A DNA stretch of 64,000 nt, from assembly GCF_006716865.1 (NCBI RefSeq), contig NZ_VFPT01000001.1:1917001-1981000 (forward strand), read 5' to 3'. This DNA is from Roseinatronobacter monicus. GTDB taxonomy: Bacteria; Pseudomonadota; Alphaproteobacteria; Rhodobacterales; Rhodobacteraceae. The notes below the pieces were generated by a model that did no database searches, had not been told where the DNA came from, and saw only the letters and a list, made by a program, of their open reading frames with translations. Shown one piece after another: positions 8,457 to 18,304 of this stretch. The position numbers and the translations under genes were made by a program. The stretch's first letter is position 1. Each line of letters starts with the position of its first letter.

Positions 8457-8956
8457 AGCGCCCTGAACCTGTCCAGCAGGTCAAGCACCGCCGTGATACA
8501 GCGCTGACCACTCTGGTTGATGCTGTGCCCTATGCCGGCTTTCTGGGCATAAAGTTTGAACGCCATGGTGACGAGCTGACCGCCGTTCTGCCCTTTGACG
8601 AAAAGCTGATCGGCAACCCTGTTCTGCCTGCGATACATGGCGGGGTTATCGCCTCGTTTCTGGAAGTGGGCGCAATCATCGAGTTGAGCTGGGCGATGCT
8701 GTGGGACGAGCTGGAATCGGGTCGCCTGTCGCCCGAGAGCATGGCGGAGAACCTGCCGCGCCTGCCCAAAACGATTGATTTCACGGTGGATTACCTGCGC
8801 ACTGGCCTGCCGCGCGATGCCTATGCGCGCGCGCGTGTGAACCGGTCGGGGCGGCGCTATGCGTCCGTGCATGTCGAGGCGTGGCAGGACAACCGCGCGC
8901 GCTTGTTCGCGCAGGCGACCGGGCATTTCCTGATGCCACAACGCATAGATGGCTAA
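8453..8956 (+). CDS. PaaI-family hotdog thioesterase 2
   Basis: This 167-residue hotdog protein is translationally coupled to the previous gene by a 4-bp overlap. The core AIHGGVIASFLEVGAIIEL is present, but the acidic residue of the active-site helix is a glutamate where the first copy has aspartate. An insertion (ELESGRLSPESM) precedes the strand IDFTVDYLRTG. The sequences are too different for a recent duplication, so the pair may form a heteromer. Substrate is unknown. The downstream MATE gene overlaps its end by 8 bp. Confidence 0.83.
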   Translation: MKRPEPVQQVKHRRDTALTTLVDAVPYAGFLGIKFERHGDELTAVLPFDEKLIGNPVLPAIHGGVIASFLEVGAIIELSWAMLWDELESGRLSPESMAENLPRLPKTIDFTVDYLRTGLPRDAYARARVNRSGRRYASVHVEAWQDNRARLFAQATGHFLMPQRIDG

Positions 8957-10271
8957 GCCGCAACCGCTGACCGACCGGCGCATACTGAAAATAGCCGTTC
9001 CCATTGTGCTGGCCAATCTGACAGTGCCGATCCTTGGCGCTGTGGATACCGGCGTTGTGGGCCAGATGGGGGCTGCGGCCCCGATTGGTGCGGTGGGGTT
9101 GGGGGCGATCATTCTGGCCTCGATCTATTGGATTTTCGGCTTTCTGCGCATGGGCACGACCGGGCTGGTGGCGCAGGCCACCGGCGCAGGCGATCTGGCG
9201 GAAAGCGGCGCAATCCTGACACGCGGGATCATGATCGGGCTGGCAGCGGGGGCTGTCATGGTGCTGGGGCAAGTGCTGATTACGCACGCCGCCTTTCGCA
9301 TTGCCCCTGCCAGCGCCGAGGTGGAAGGGCTGGCGCGCGACTATCTGCGCATCCGTATCTGGGGCGCGCCTGCCACAATCGCGCTCTATGCCGTGAATGG
9401 CTGGCTGATTGCGACCGAACGCACGCGCGGTGTGCTGGTGCTGCAACTGTGGATGAACGGGCTGAACATTGCGCTGGACTTGTGGTTCGTGCTGGGGCTT
9501 GGCTGGGGCGTGCAGGGGGTAGCTGTGGCGACCCTGATTGCAGAAGTGACCGGGCTGGCACTGGGCTTGTGGCTTTGCCGCGCCGCCTTTTCGGGTGCGC
9601 AATGGCGCGACTGGCCACGGGTGTTTGACCGTGTGCGCCTGAAACGCATGTGGTCGGTCAATTCAGACATCATGCTGCGCACGATTGCGCTGCAAGGTGC
9701 GATGACGGGGTTTTTGTTCACATCTGCCGGGTTTGGCGATGTGGAACTGGCGGCCAATCAGATCTTGTGGCAATTCCTGATGCTGACCGCTTACGCGCTG
9801 GACGGATTCGCCTTTGCCGCCGAAGCTCTGGTGGGGCAAGCGGTGGGCGCACGGTCGGTGGGGCTGATGCGGCGCGCCAGTATCCGCGCCTCGATCTGGG
9901 CGTTCGGGGCGGCGGTTGTTATGGCGCTGGGGTTCTGGGGCTTCGGGCCGTGGGTGATTGACCTGATGGCAACCGATACCGATGTGCGGGCCGCCGCGCG
10001 CGCCTATCTGCCCTATGTCGTGGTGCTGTCTGTGGTCGGTTTGGCCGCGTATATGCTGGACGGCATTTTCATCGGCGCAACCGGCACACGCGAGATGCGC
10101 AATACTGTGATTCTGGCCGTGGCCATTTACGGGCTGGTCATCTGGCTATCGGTGCCGATCTTTGGCAATCACGCGCTGTGGATGGCGCTGATCTTGCTGA
10201 ATGTCTTGCGCGGGGTGTTTCTGGGGGCCTTGTACCCAAGGTTGGAGCGGCGCGTGGAAGTTCAAGGCTGA
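8949..10271 (+). CDS. MATE-family efflux transporter (DinF-like)
   Basis: This is a 440-residue inner-membrane antiporter with about 12 hydrophobic helices arranged as two homologous halves. The N-terminal half contains PIVLANLTVPILGAVDT and the second half starts near residue 230. Such proteins export cationic drugs or metabolites using Na+ or H+ gradients. It overlaps the preceding thioesterase gene by 8 bp and ends 4 bp from the convergent pyrD stop. What it exports is not shown by the sequence. Confidence 0.9.
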   Translation: MAKPQPLTDRRILKIAVPIVLANLTVPILGAVDTGVVGQMGAAAPIGAVGLGAIILASIYWIFGFLRMGTTGLVAQATGAGDLAESGAILTRGIMIGLAAGAVMVLGQVLITHAAFRIAPASAEVEGLARDYLRIRIWGAPATIALYAVNGWLIATERTRGVLVLQLWMNGLNIALDLWFVLGLGWGVQGVAVATLIAEVTGLALGLWLCRAAFSGAQWRDWPRVFDRVRLKRMWSVNSDIMLRTIALQGAMTGFLFTSAGFGDVELAANQILWQFLMLTAYALDGFAFAAEALVGQAVGARSVGLMRRASIRASIWAFGAAVVMALGFWGFGPWVIDLMATDTDVRAAARAYLPYVVVLSVVGLAAYMLDGIFIGATGTREMRNTVILAVAIYGLVIWLSVPIFGNHALWMALILLNVLRGVFLGALYPRLERRVEVQG

Positions 10272-10275
10272 ACGC

Positions 10276-11334
10276 TTACAGCCATTTTTCGCGGTCGGTC
10301 CCAATCGCGTCGGCAAGCGTTGCGTGGCCGTCGCGGTCCAACAGGTCCAGCAAGCCGCGATTGATGCGCCCGACCAGCGAAAGCCCCTCATAGACCAGCG
10401 CAGAGTAAAGCTGCACCGCAGAGGCGCCGGCGCAGATTTTCGCATAGGCCTGCTCGGCCGACCCAATGCCGCCCACGCCGATCAGTGGCATGGTGCCCTG
10501 CGTCGCATGCGACAGTCGCGCCAGAACGCGCGTGGAGTGCGCAAACAAGGGGGCACCCGACAGGCCGCCCTTCTCGGGTGCATGTGCGCTTTTCAGCCCA
10601 TCGCGCGCGAGCGTGGTGTTTGTCGCAATGATTGCATCTACGCCCGCACTTTGGGCGACTTGTGCGATTTCTCTGATTTCGCCATCATCCAGATCAGGGG
10701 CGATTTTCAGAAAGATCGGGATCGCCTTGGGCAGTTCCGCGCGGGCCTGCATGACGCCGCGCAGCAATGCGGCCAGCGCAGCTGCCCCCTGCAAGTCGCG
10801 CAGTGCTTCGGTATTGGGAGACGAGACATTGACCGTGGCAAAATCCAGAAATGCGCCGCAACTGCGCAGCACTTGCGCAAAATCATCTGCGCGGTCGGCA
10901 CTGTCCTTGTTGGCCCCAAGGTTCAGCCCCAAGACCATGCCCTTCGGGCGCGCAGCCAGACGCTGCGCGATGGGACCAGCCCCTTCATTGTTGAACCCGA
11001 AGCGGTTGATAACGGCGCGATCCTCGGCCAGACGAAACAGGCGTGGGCGCGGGTTGCCGGTCTGGGGGCGCGGTGTGACGCCCCCCACCTCGACAAAGCC
11101 GAAGCCCGCGCGGACCAGCCCGGACAAGGCCTGCGCATTCTTGTCAAACCCCGCCGCCAGCCCGACAGGGTTGGGCAGATCAAGTCCGGCAAGGCGGCAG
11201 TGCAGACGCTGCGACTGTACCGGCTGTGGCAGCGGGGCAAGGCCGCTTTGCAGCGCCCTGAGCGCCAGACCATGCGCCGTTTCAGGGTCAAGGCGGCGCA
11301 GCATCGCCAGCGCGGTTCTCTCGATCAGACTCAT
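10276..11334 (-). CDS. pyrD: Dihydroorotate dehydrogenase, quinone-dependent (class 2)
   Basis: This 352-residue enzyme of pyrimidine synthesis oxidises dihydroorotate to orotate and reduces membrane quinone. The N-terminal helical part that binds the membrane is present ([20 protein letters not shown]), which marks class 2. FMN and substrate motifs [22 protein letters not shown] (catalytic serine region), FLKIAPD, ATNTT and IGVGGIG are intact. The ATG at 11332-11334 fits the family; the frame continues upstream through DUF952 sequence. It overlaps the DUF952 gene by 4 bp and is cotranscribed with it. Confidence 0.95.
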   Translation of the reverse strand: MSLIERTALAMLRRLDPETAHGLALRALQSGLAPLPQPVQSQRLHCRLAGLDLPNPVGLAAGFDKNAQALSGLVRAGFGFVEVGGVTPRPQTGNPRPRLFRLAEDRAVINRFGFNNEGAGPIAQRLAARPKGMVLGLNLGANKDSADRADDFAQVLRSCGAFLDFATVNVSSPNTEALRDLQGAAALAALLRGVMQARAELPKAIPIFLKIAPDLDDGEIREIAQVAQSAGVDAIIATNTTLARDGLKSAHAPEKGGLSGAPLFAHSTRVLARLSHATQGTMPLIGVGGIGSAEQAYAKICAGASAVQLYSALVYEGLSLVGRINRGLLDLLDRDGHATLADAIGTDREKWL

Positions 11335-11669
11335 ACCAGACCCTCGGGGAAAATGTGACCAGTGACGCCCAGCGGCAGGGACGTGTCCCAAGCAATATCG
11401 GAATGCCGCAACGGGCGGTACAGATGCGGGAACAGCGCGCCCCCGCGCGACGGTTCCCATTTGAGCACCGATCCCAGCACGTCAGACTGACAGGCGACAA
11501 GCACCAGATCGCTTTCGCCCGCGAAATGTTTGGCGGCGGTTTCCATGACCTGTTGCGAGGTCGAGAAATGGATATACCCATCCGCCAGATCGACAGGCGC
11601 GCCCAGCGTCTGGCCGCTGGCGACCAGTTCATTCCATTCGGGGCGGCGAAAGATTTTATAGATCAACAT
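11331..11669 (-). CDS. DUF952 family protein
   Basis: This small protein of 112 residues starts [15 protein letters not shown] and has the family's [11 protein letters not shown] and LVACQ / LFPHLYRPL stretches. The fold resembles ADP-ribosyl-binding or glutathione-synthetase-associated domains in annotations, but no function is established. Its stop overlaps the pyrD start by 4 bp, an arrangement I believe is common in this bacterial family. The start was chosen at the ATG at 11667-11669, where the domain begins. Confidence 0.85.
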   Translation of the reverse strand: MLIYKIFRRPEWNELVASGQTLGAPVDLADGYIHFSTSQQVMETAAKHFAGESDLVLVACQSDVLGSVLKWEPSRGGALFPHLYRPLRHSDIAWDTSLPLGVTGHIFPEGLV

Positions 11670-11722
11670 GACATGTCTCTTGCCCAATGCGGGCGCAGAG
11701 GTCAATCTCTCTCATCGGGCAC

Positions 11723-12178
11723 TCACAACGGACCCGGCAGCCGTTCTTCGCTGAGCAGCACATTGGCATCCACCGCCCCTACCCCCGGCAGGGTCATGAT
11801 GCGACGGCGCAAGACGCGCTCGAAATCCGACAGATCACGGGCGACAACGCGCAGGCGGTAATCATAGAGGCCCAGCACATGCTGCACTGTCTGCACCTCG
11901 GGGATGGCAGAGACTGCGCGTTCAAAATCGGCCAGACTGACGCGCCCCTTGGCAGCAAGGCTGATGCCCAGAAACACCGTCACCCCGAAGCCAAGTGCTG
12001 GCAGATCGAGGTCCAGCCGAGTGCGCGCAATGGCCCCCTCCTCTCGCAGGCGCTTCAGTCGGCGCCATGTTGCAGGCTGGCTAAGCCCCAGATGGCGCCC
12101 CAGCGCGCCCGCACTTTGCGTGGAGTCCTGCGCCAATGCGCGCAACAGGGCGCGGTCGGTGTCGTCAAGATTGATCAT
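11723..12178 (-). CDS. Lrp/AsnC-family transcriptional regulator 1
   Basis: This 151-residue protein has an N-terminal winged HTH (LDDTDRALLRALAQD, then LGLSQPATWRRLKRLREEG) and a C-terminal RAM/AsnC ligand-binding domain (about 65-150) with VQHVLGLYDYRLRVVARD. AGGTGCGCG precedes the start. It stands next to a second regulator of the same family and near ilvC, so a role in amino-acid responsive control is likely. The ligand cannot be read from sequence. Confidence 0.9.
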   Translation of the reverse strand: MINLDDTDRALLRALAQDSTQSAGALGRHLGLSQPATWRRLKRLREEGAIARTRLDLDLPALGFGVTVFLGISLAAKGRVSLADFERAVSAIPEVQTVQHVLGLYDYRLRVVARDLSDFERVLRRRIMTLPGVGAVDANVLLSEERLPGPL

Positions 12179-12240
12179 CGCGCACCTGTGGCTTGTGCGA
12201 GTTTCAGCGTGTCAGCCGCTGCGCGCGTGGACACGAAGAT

Positions 12241-12262
12241 GGGTATTTGAAGCAAGAAAATG
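12241..12262 (+). repeat. Recurrent intergenic motif, copy C
   Basis: Reads GGGTATTTGAA then GCAAGAAAATG between the two Lrp genes. TATTTGAAGCAAGAAAATG is identical to copy D at 33068-33089. Confidence 0.65.
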
Positions 12263-12263
12263 A

Positions 12264-12722
12264 TCATATCGGCAGGCTTGCGTCTGATTTGATATCGGAG
12301 AGATGCATCAACGCTTCCAGATCGGCGATATGGGGCAAGGGCAGGATGCGGTCGCGGTAAACCTGTTGATAATGGATCATGTCGCGCGCGATCACATTGA
12401 GGCGCACATCGACGCGCCCCAGAAAGGTCTGGATTTCCAGCACTTCCGGAACTGCGCGGGCCGCGGCGATGAATTCATCGAAAGCGCGCGGGTTGGTTTT
12501 GTCCAATGTGATGCGCAAGCTGACCTCGACCTGCCAGCCAAGCGCGCGCCAGTCAATGACAGCCCGCTGCCCGCGCAGGATACCGCGGCTGCGCAGGCGT
12601 TCCAGTCGACGCCAGCACGTGGCCTCGGTCAGGCCCGCGCGGTCTGCCAGCATGGCCGTGCTTGCATCGGGCGCGGCCATCAACTGGCGCAAGAGGCGGC
12701 GGTCGCTGTCATCTATCTGCAT
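12264..12722 (-). CDS. Lrp/AsnC-family transcriptional regulator 2
   Basis: This 152-residue regulator has the winged HTH IDDSDRRLLRQLMAA and AGLTEATCWRRLERLRSRG and a C-terminal RAM domain with IQTFLGRVDVRLNVIARD. It is divergent from ilvC with 132 bp between the starts, the classic arrangement for a local regulator. A perfect palindrome at 12758-12772 lies in that gap. It resembles but is not identical to the neighbouring Lrp gene. Control of ilvC is inferred from position. Confidence 0.9.
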   Translation of the reverse strand: MQIDDSDRRLLRQLMAAPDASTAMLADRAGLTEATCWRRLERLRSRGILRGQRAVIDWRALGWQVEVSLRITLDKTNPRAFDEFIAAARAVPEVLEIQTFLGRVDVRLNVIARDMIHYQQVYRDRILPLPHIADLEALMHLSDIKSDASLPI

Positions 12723-12757
12723 GATTTCTTTATTTTTGTTGTTTTAACGCATAGTTT

Positions 12758-12772
12758 TTCGGTTTTACCGAA
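12758..12772. promoter_or_regulatory. Palindrome between lrp-type gene and ilvC
   Basis: TTCGGTTTTACCGAA has perfect 6-bp arms around TTT and lies in the divergent promoter region 36 bp upstream of the regulator start. A possible operator for the adjacent Lrp/AsnC protein. Confidence 0.4.
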
Positions 12773-12813
12773 TGAATACGCGAGGAATGAAACGAAATAA
12801 AGCCAATTCTCCG

Positions 12814-12819
12814 TATACT
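12814..12819 (+). promoter_or_regulatory. Likely -10 box of ilvC
   Basis: TATACT lies 35 bp upstream of the ilvC start. No good -35 box is found 16-18 bp further up, which fits a promoter that needs an activator. Confidence 0.4.
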
Positions 12820-12830
12820 GCGCTGCATGA

Positions 12831-13877
<1,047 letters not shown>

Positions 13878-13898
13878 CGCAGTTAACAGCGCAAACAC

Positions 13899-13933
13899 GG
13901 GCCCTTTCCCCTATTGGGGGAGAGGGCCTTTTT
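13899..13933. terminator. Intrinsic terminator of ilvC
   Basis: GGCCCTTTCCCC and GGGGAGAGGGCC form a 12-bp stem with one mismatch around a TATT loop, followed by TTTTT. It lies between convergent genes and overlaps the stop of the next, leftward gene. Confidence 0.85.
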
Positions 13934-14406
13934 CATAGGGTGCCGCTCCGCGCGTCGGTATACATCTGGAACATCGCCTCTGCGGAGGGAATGTCGCTTG
14001 GCGGCGAGATATTGCGCGTGGCCAGTTCGACGTGGATCAGATGCATGTAATCGACCCGCTGCAAGGCCTGTGACCATTGCTGCGCTTCAAGATGTGACAT
14101 GAACTGGTCATGGCGCAAGGGAACCTGTCCCAGAAGCTGTGCGTCAGTCATGTCAGCAAAGGTGGCAGCCCATTGGGCCGCCGCCGCCTCGCTCAACCGT
14201 TGGAGCGTGTAGGCCGAAACTTTGCCCCCCGCCAGGCTGATTCTGATTGCTTCGGCCAACGAAACAGATCCGTTCAAGACCGCACCGGCTGCCATGATGC
14301 ACAGCCCGACCGTCGCCGCCGTCAGCACGAGCCAATCCACAGTGACCGCGCCACTGTCGCAACGCGCAAGGGCATTCAGCTGCTTGAGCGTTAATATATG
14401 CGACAT
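13933..14406 (-). CDS. Flp-pilin-like small membrane protein
   Basis: This is a 157-residue protein. Its N-terminus, RCDSGAVTVDWLVLTAATVG followed by a hydrophobic stretch, resembles Flp/Fap-type type IVb pilins and TadE-like pseudopilins, where a glutamate or aspartate region precedes the single membrane helix (about residues 22-47). The rest is a soluble domain without motifs I recognise. It is longer than true Flp pilins (about 60 residues). No ribosome site stands out before the ATG. It borders the mobile island and shares the ilvC terminator region. Confidence 0.6.
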   Translation of the reverse strand: MSHILTLKQLNALARCDSGAVTVDWLVLTAATVGLCIMAAGAVLNGSVSLAEAIRISLAGGKVSAYTLQRLSEAAAAQWAATFADMTDAQLLGQVPLRHDQFMSHLEAQQWSQALQRVDYMHLIHVELATRNISPPSDIPSAEAMFQMYTDARSGTL

Positions 14407-14974
14407 AAATGGTAGACCGGGATCAATGCATAATTTCTCAAAAGTGCATCCCGTACAAACGGGGTATAAATGTGGTGTTTATGTGGCGTGCAGTTCAGAA
14501 ATTTGGATACTCGACCAACATGGGCGCCTGCGTTCCGGGGCGGGGACCGAAAATCGGGTTTTTGCGCGTGGGGCGGTGCCAGTGTGCGAGATGGGGCAAG
14601 TTCGCGCATCGGTCTGAACGGCATATAGGCGCAGGATTTAAGTCAATCCACAGCGGTGCGTATGCACGCTTTGGCCACCACCCGCCCACCGCTGTTGTGA
14701 GCTGCGAACCCCGACAATTTTCCGGTGATGACGGCGCGTGATCTATTGGGTTTCATTCCCGTGCAATGCGGCATTACAACCTAATACCCTGACAAACCAT
14801 AACAGTGCGCAAAATCAGTAACCATCGATTCGAATCGAATAAAAATAACATAAATACAATGCCTTACAGGCTCTCCTGGCATCAGAAAAGCATAAGCCTG
14901 CGCACCACACCATAAGTCTGCGCAGCTTTCCCAAGATCGGTATGGGCAAGGCAACCCGACGCGGAAAACGAAAA
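14407..14974. other. Gene-free stretch at the left edge of the island
   Basis: No convincing gene is present in these 568 bases. The right half is AT-richer and holds a 14-bp perfect palindrome (TCGATTCGAATCGA, 14824-14837) and three copies of a CATAA...TGCGCA repeat. It probably contains the end of the tni transposon. Confidence 0.5.
14798..14924 (+). repeat. Three CATAA-N3-TGCGCA repeats, possible transposon-end sites
   Basis: CATAACAGTGCGCA (14798-14811), CATAAGCCTGCGCA (14891-14904) and CATAAGTCTGCGCA (14911-14924) occur downstream of tniB; the last two are spaced by exactly 20 bp. Multiple 14-20 bp sites of this kind are what TniA/TnsB transposases bind at transposon ends. A similar sequence in inverted orientation (GAATAGCATAAGCC on the minus strand) lies at 26121-26134 upstream of tnsA. 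Confidence 0.4.
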
Positions 14975-14994
14975 AACCGCGCCGAAGCGCGGTT
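14969..14994 (-). terminator. Intrinsic terminator downstream of tniB
   Basis: On the minus strand AACCGCGC and GCGCGGTT form a perfect 8-bp stem with a TTCG tetraloop, followed by TTTTCGTTTTCC. It lies 29 bp past the tniB stop. Confidence 0.8.
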
Positions 14995-15022
14995 CTTTGC
15001 CAGGGACTTATTCCCTGCGATG

Positions 15023-15985
15023 TTACGAGATGAACGCTTGGAACGGCTTGTCCGGCCGGAACATGGTCTCGTATCCATCATGTGTGAAGGGTGTCGCGAG
15101 GGCGTTCACGTTTGCTTTTCTGGACCAGAAGTCCGCAAAGTGTTCCAAAGATAAAACGGACGAACCTGAAACCCGCGCATTCCCGATCGACGCGATTGTC
15201 ATCTTGATAAGTGTCCCCCACCGCATCGCTGACACGGCGGCGAGGCGACGATAAAAGTCCTCCGTCAAGAGGCGCTGCTCGAGTTCAAGGCCGTTTTCGA
15301 GGGCATAGCTCCCCACGATCTCATGGATCACATCCAGATCTTCGGTCAGGTCGATCGCGTCAAAATGAACATGGGTCACCTTGTTCTGTGTCTGGTCAAG
15401 AGAGCGAACATGTTCGGCGAGTTCAGGCACACCAGACATGATCAACATCAGGGGCCACCCCCTTGTTTTTATGAGAGACTTGAAGTTGTCGAGGATCATT
15501 TCCCGGTCATTATCGGACTTCCCCGCGAAAATGTGTTGGGCCTCATCAAAATGGATCCCGATGATGCCTTGTTGTTGCGCCTGATATGCGACCCGTGACC
15601 AGATCTCGGCCTGGGTCAGCCGCGCGCTGTCGGACAGATGATATCCCATCGCCTTCAGCGTTCGTCGACCAAGATCCTCCCATCCGCCGGCTCGGTTCAG
15701 GTCGCACTGGGCTATGCGCGCGGGGCCACCATTCGGAAGCGGAACCTGTTCCGCATGGAGCAGCTTCAGAACCTCGTTTGTTTCACGGGTTTTCCCGGAC
15801 TCGCTCAGACCGGTAACCAGAAGGACTTCCGCCTCGAACCACTCGCCGCTCTTCAGGTGACCGATATGCCGACTGAACACCTCACTGAACGTGGTACGAA
15901 GCTTTTCGCCCCTCTGGAGCGGGAAATGGCGGCCTGTGTTCTGTGCGGCCGTCTCAACGATTTGGGGGTTGAAAAGGGGTTTCAT
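15023..15985 (-). CDS. tniB: TniB/TnsC-type AAA+ transposition ATPase
   Basis: This 320-residue AAA+ protein selects target DNA and activates the TniA/TnsB transposase. Walker A is GLSESGKT (about residues 59-66) and Walker B is IIGIHFDEAQHI (about 142). The C-terminal part (EDFYRRLAAVSAMRWGTLIK) is the arginine/helical lid region of TniB proteins. Its ATG overlaps the transposase stop by 4 bp (ATGA), the standard tniA-tniB order. Length is complete, with a terminator after it. No tniQ or resolvase follows, so the unit is incomplete and the element is probably immobile. Confidence 0.87.
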   Translation of the reverse strand: MKPLFNPQIVETAAQNTGRHFPLQRGEKLRTTFSEVFSRHIGHLKSGEWFEAEVLLVTGLSESGKTRETNEVLKLLHAEQVPLPNGGPARIAQCDLNRAGGWEDLGRRTLKAMGYHLSDSARLTQAEIWSRVAYQAQQQGIIGIHFDEAQHIFAGKSDNDREMILDNFKSLIKTRGWPLMLIMSGVPELAEHVRSLDQTQNKVTHVHFDAIDLTEDLDVIHEIVGSYALENGLELEQRLLTEDFYRRLAAVSAMRWGTLIKMTIASIGNARVSGSSVLSLEHFADFWSRKANVNALATPFTHDGYETMFRPDKPFQAFIS

Positions 15986-16927
15986 AATTTACTGTCCTTG
16001 ATCGGCGCGAAGGTCTTTCCGCCGGGCCTGGGTTTCGGAGCGTTCGTCGAGGAAGAAGAAGGTGAGGCTTTCTGCGCACCAACGATATATGTTGGTGTAG
16101 TGCCAGCCCTGTCCGTGACATGACCCGGCCGGGCGGTCAGCCTGGCTACCCCCTGCGGGCGGATAGAGACCTGCGAGAGTTGATCTGCGCGGCGCCTCAA
16201 TTGAGTGGTCGTCAGGTAATTTGACGGATTACGCGTATCGGGGAGGAACCCGGACTCCCGGGCGCGACGCGCACGGACTTCTTTCAGATGTGCGTCGTGC
16301 AGTTCCTGCGATTTCGGGTTACGTACGGCCGCTTCTTCCATCAAACGGATCGCCTCCTCGAGAGTAAGATCAGCAAAAGCAGTCATGGACAGGTCCACCC
16401 GGATCGTATCGCCATGGCCCTCCGCGGTCACATAGGCATGTCTCAGATCATCCGGGTCGAGGTGGATTGTCACCTTCCGCGCGGTTCCACCTGCAAATGC
16501 TTGTAACGCAGTCGAGTTGAAGGGAATGTTGAAGGCCTTCACACCCTCGGATGTGGTTGTCGCATATGATTTAACCCCGAGATGCAGGCAACGTTGCCGC
16601 TGCGTGGGTGCATCAATCCCCCGATAGGTCTTCACGATGTCTTGCAACTTTTCCCAAGGCGTTGCCTCAAACATCCCGGTCCCGCGGTGTGGTTTGTGCG
16701 AATACTCATCAACCAGATATCGGGTGAGTGTCCCGTACAATTCGTCGCTGGTGATCTTGGCCGATCCCTTGGGATCATAGTCCTTTAGTTCACCAGGCCT
16801 GCTTCCAGTATAGCCCGGCAGAAAATTCACAGCATCCCACTGCGTGGTTCCAAAAAGTGTTTCAATATGCGGTTTGTCCGTCGCGCGGGAGCTCCGCGAC
16901 GTAATGATTGTCATACCAGCACCCAAC
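15982..16927 (-). pseudogene. tniA: 3' part of a TniA/TnsB-type transposase, cut by IS110
   Basis: About 315 residues remain of a DDE integrase-type transposase usually over 550 long. The first native residues TIITSRSSRATDKPHIETLFGT hold the last catalytic glutamate; the two upstream aspartates are missing. The rest is the Mu-type C-terminal domain (YLVDEYSHKPHRG, a beta-barrel region with IHLDPDDL) and a tail that contacts the ATPase. The open frame continues to 16953 only because it reads into the inverted repeat of the adjacent IS110 element. It overlaps tniB by 4 bp. It is unrelated in detail to the intact tnsB at 22.8-25.1 kb, so two different transposition modules are present. Confidence 0.8.
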
Positions 16928-16977
16928 TGAACTGATGCGGTGGATGCCCCCACCCGCCGGCATCGTATACCATGACG
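16928..16977 (+). repeat. Left 50-bp inverted repeat of the IS110 unit
   Basis: Begins TGAACTGATGCGG and ends TATACCATGACG; the reverse complement is found exactly at 18305-18354. A further partial echo, GTGGATGCCCCC, occurs at 16981-16992. Confidence 0.9.
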
Positions 16978-17256
16978 TGTGTGGATGCCCCCTGTTTGGC
17001 AAGCGATATCTTCGATTTTCAGCGGGGCCTTCGATCGGACGTGTGTCAGGCCTCTGAGTGTGGCCTTCTATGACGCCACGGGCCGGTATGCTGTTCGGAA
17101 GGCTGGGTTCACATCGGTTCAGAGAGCTGCAAGCGCTCGAGCCCCGGGTCTGAATTTCCCTGCCTTGAACTTCGAAGTCCGTATCGCGTACTCCTCGTCG
17201 ATCGCTCACCCTGGCCTTGCGGCCATGTCGTGCCTTTCTCCTTTCTCGGGATCAGG
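16978..17256 (-). ncRNA. Candidate bridge/seek RNA region of the IS110 element
   Basis: This is about 280 bp without a coding frame between the transposase stop and the left repeat. IS110-family recombinases use a structured RNA encoded in a non-coding end of the element, and in the IS1111 subgroup this lies downstream of the transposase gene, as here. Several short inverted segments are visible, but I could not fold the region. The assignment rests on position. Confidence 0.35.
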
Positions 17257-18273
17257 TCACGCCATTCGATAATTCTCCTGCTTGGTCGAAATTGCCCAGA
17301 TCATCCGCGCCATCTTGTTCGCCAATGCAACCGCGGCAACCATCTTCGGCTTGCGCGCCACAAGTGCGGCCAGCCAGCGGTTCGAGCTGCCGCCTTTGCG
17401 AACCACCCAGCGGATCACGCTCATGGCGCCAACGATAAGCAATCGACGGATATCGGTTTGCCCCATCTTGCTGACCGATCCCAGTCTGGCCTTTCCGCCT
17501 GTTGACCTTTGTCGGGGCACCAAGCCCAGCCAAGCGGCGAAATTGCGGCCACTGTCAAACGTATCAAGATCAGGCGCGAATGCCGCGACAGCACCTGCGG
17601 TGACAGGACCAATCCCTGGAATGGTGCAAAGCCTGCGCAGTTGCACATCTGTCTTTGATGAGGTTTCCAACTCACTTGCAAGCCGGTCAATGACTTTGGT
17701 GAGTCGAGCGATCTGCTCGACATAGATCGATCCCATGTGTCGAACTGCTTCAGGTAGGTCTGTGCTCTCATCAGCAAGCGCATTCTCAAGCAGTTTGAGG
17801 CTTGCTGGTCCTTTGGGTGCTACCAACCCAAATTCAGCCAAATGACCGCGAAGAGCGTTGATAAGCTGCGTCCGCTGTCGAACCATACATTGATGCGTTC
17901 GGAACGCTACAGCACGGCCTTGGGTTGCAGCGCTCTTTACTGCCACGAACCGCATGGTCGGGCGCATGGCAGCCTCCGCAATGGCCTCAGCGTCCGCACG
18001 GTCATTTTTCTGGCGTTTAACAAACGGCTTCACGTAAGCAGCTGGCACGAGCCGAACCTCATGACCGTGACTTTGCGCAAACCGGCCCCAATGGTGCGAC
18101 GTCGCGCAGGCCTCCATCGCTACAATGCACGCTGGTTGCTCAGCAAGTAGCGCCGCCAACCGTGCTCGCGACATAGCGCGGTTGAATACAACCACCCCAT
18201 CTGGCCCAACAGCACAGACTTGAAAGCTGCCTTTTGCCAAGTCGATCGCCAAAATACTGATCTTTGATGTCAT
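17257..18273 (-). CDS. IS110-family DEDD transposase
   Basis: This is a 338-residue recombinase. The N-terminal RuvC-like DEDD domain shows ILAIDLAKGSFQ, VAMEACATSHHWGR and KNDRADAEAIAEA; the C-terminal Tnp2 domain shows IPGIGPVTAGA and AAWLGLVPRQRSTGGKARLG with the nucleophilic serine region. I chose the ATG at 18271-18273 with GGAGGGCACATCG upstream. Length and motifs are complete, so the protein may be active. It is encoded near one end of the element, with a long non-coding 3' side. Confidence 0.92.
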   Translation of the reverse strand: MTSKISILAIDLAKGSFQVCAVGPDGVVVFNRAMSRARLAALLAEQPACIVAMEACATSHHWGRFAQSHGHEVRLVPAAYVKPFVKRQKNDRADAEAIAEAAMRPTMRFVAVKSAATQGRAVAFRTHQCMVRQRTQLINALRGHLAEFGLVAPKGPASLKLLENALADESTDLPEAVRHMGSIYVEQIARLTKVIDRLASELETSSKTDVQLRRLCTIPGIGPVTAGAVAAFAPDLDTFDSGRNFAAWLGLVPRQRSTGGKARLGSVSKMGQTDIRRLLIVGAMSVIRWVVRKGGSSNRWLAALVARKPKMVAAVALANKMARMIWAISTKQENYRMA

Positions 18274-18304
18274 CGATGTGCCCTCCACTAAGCGAATATA
18301 GAAC

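Noticed and set aside
14824..14837. TTCGAAT sequence as a tRNA T-loop remnant
   Set aside because: The flanking bases cannot form a T-arm stem; it is part of a perfect 14-bp palindrome instead.
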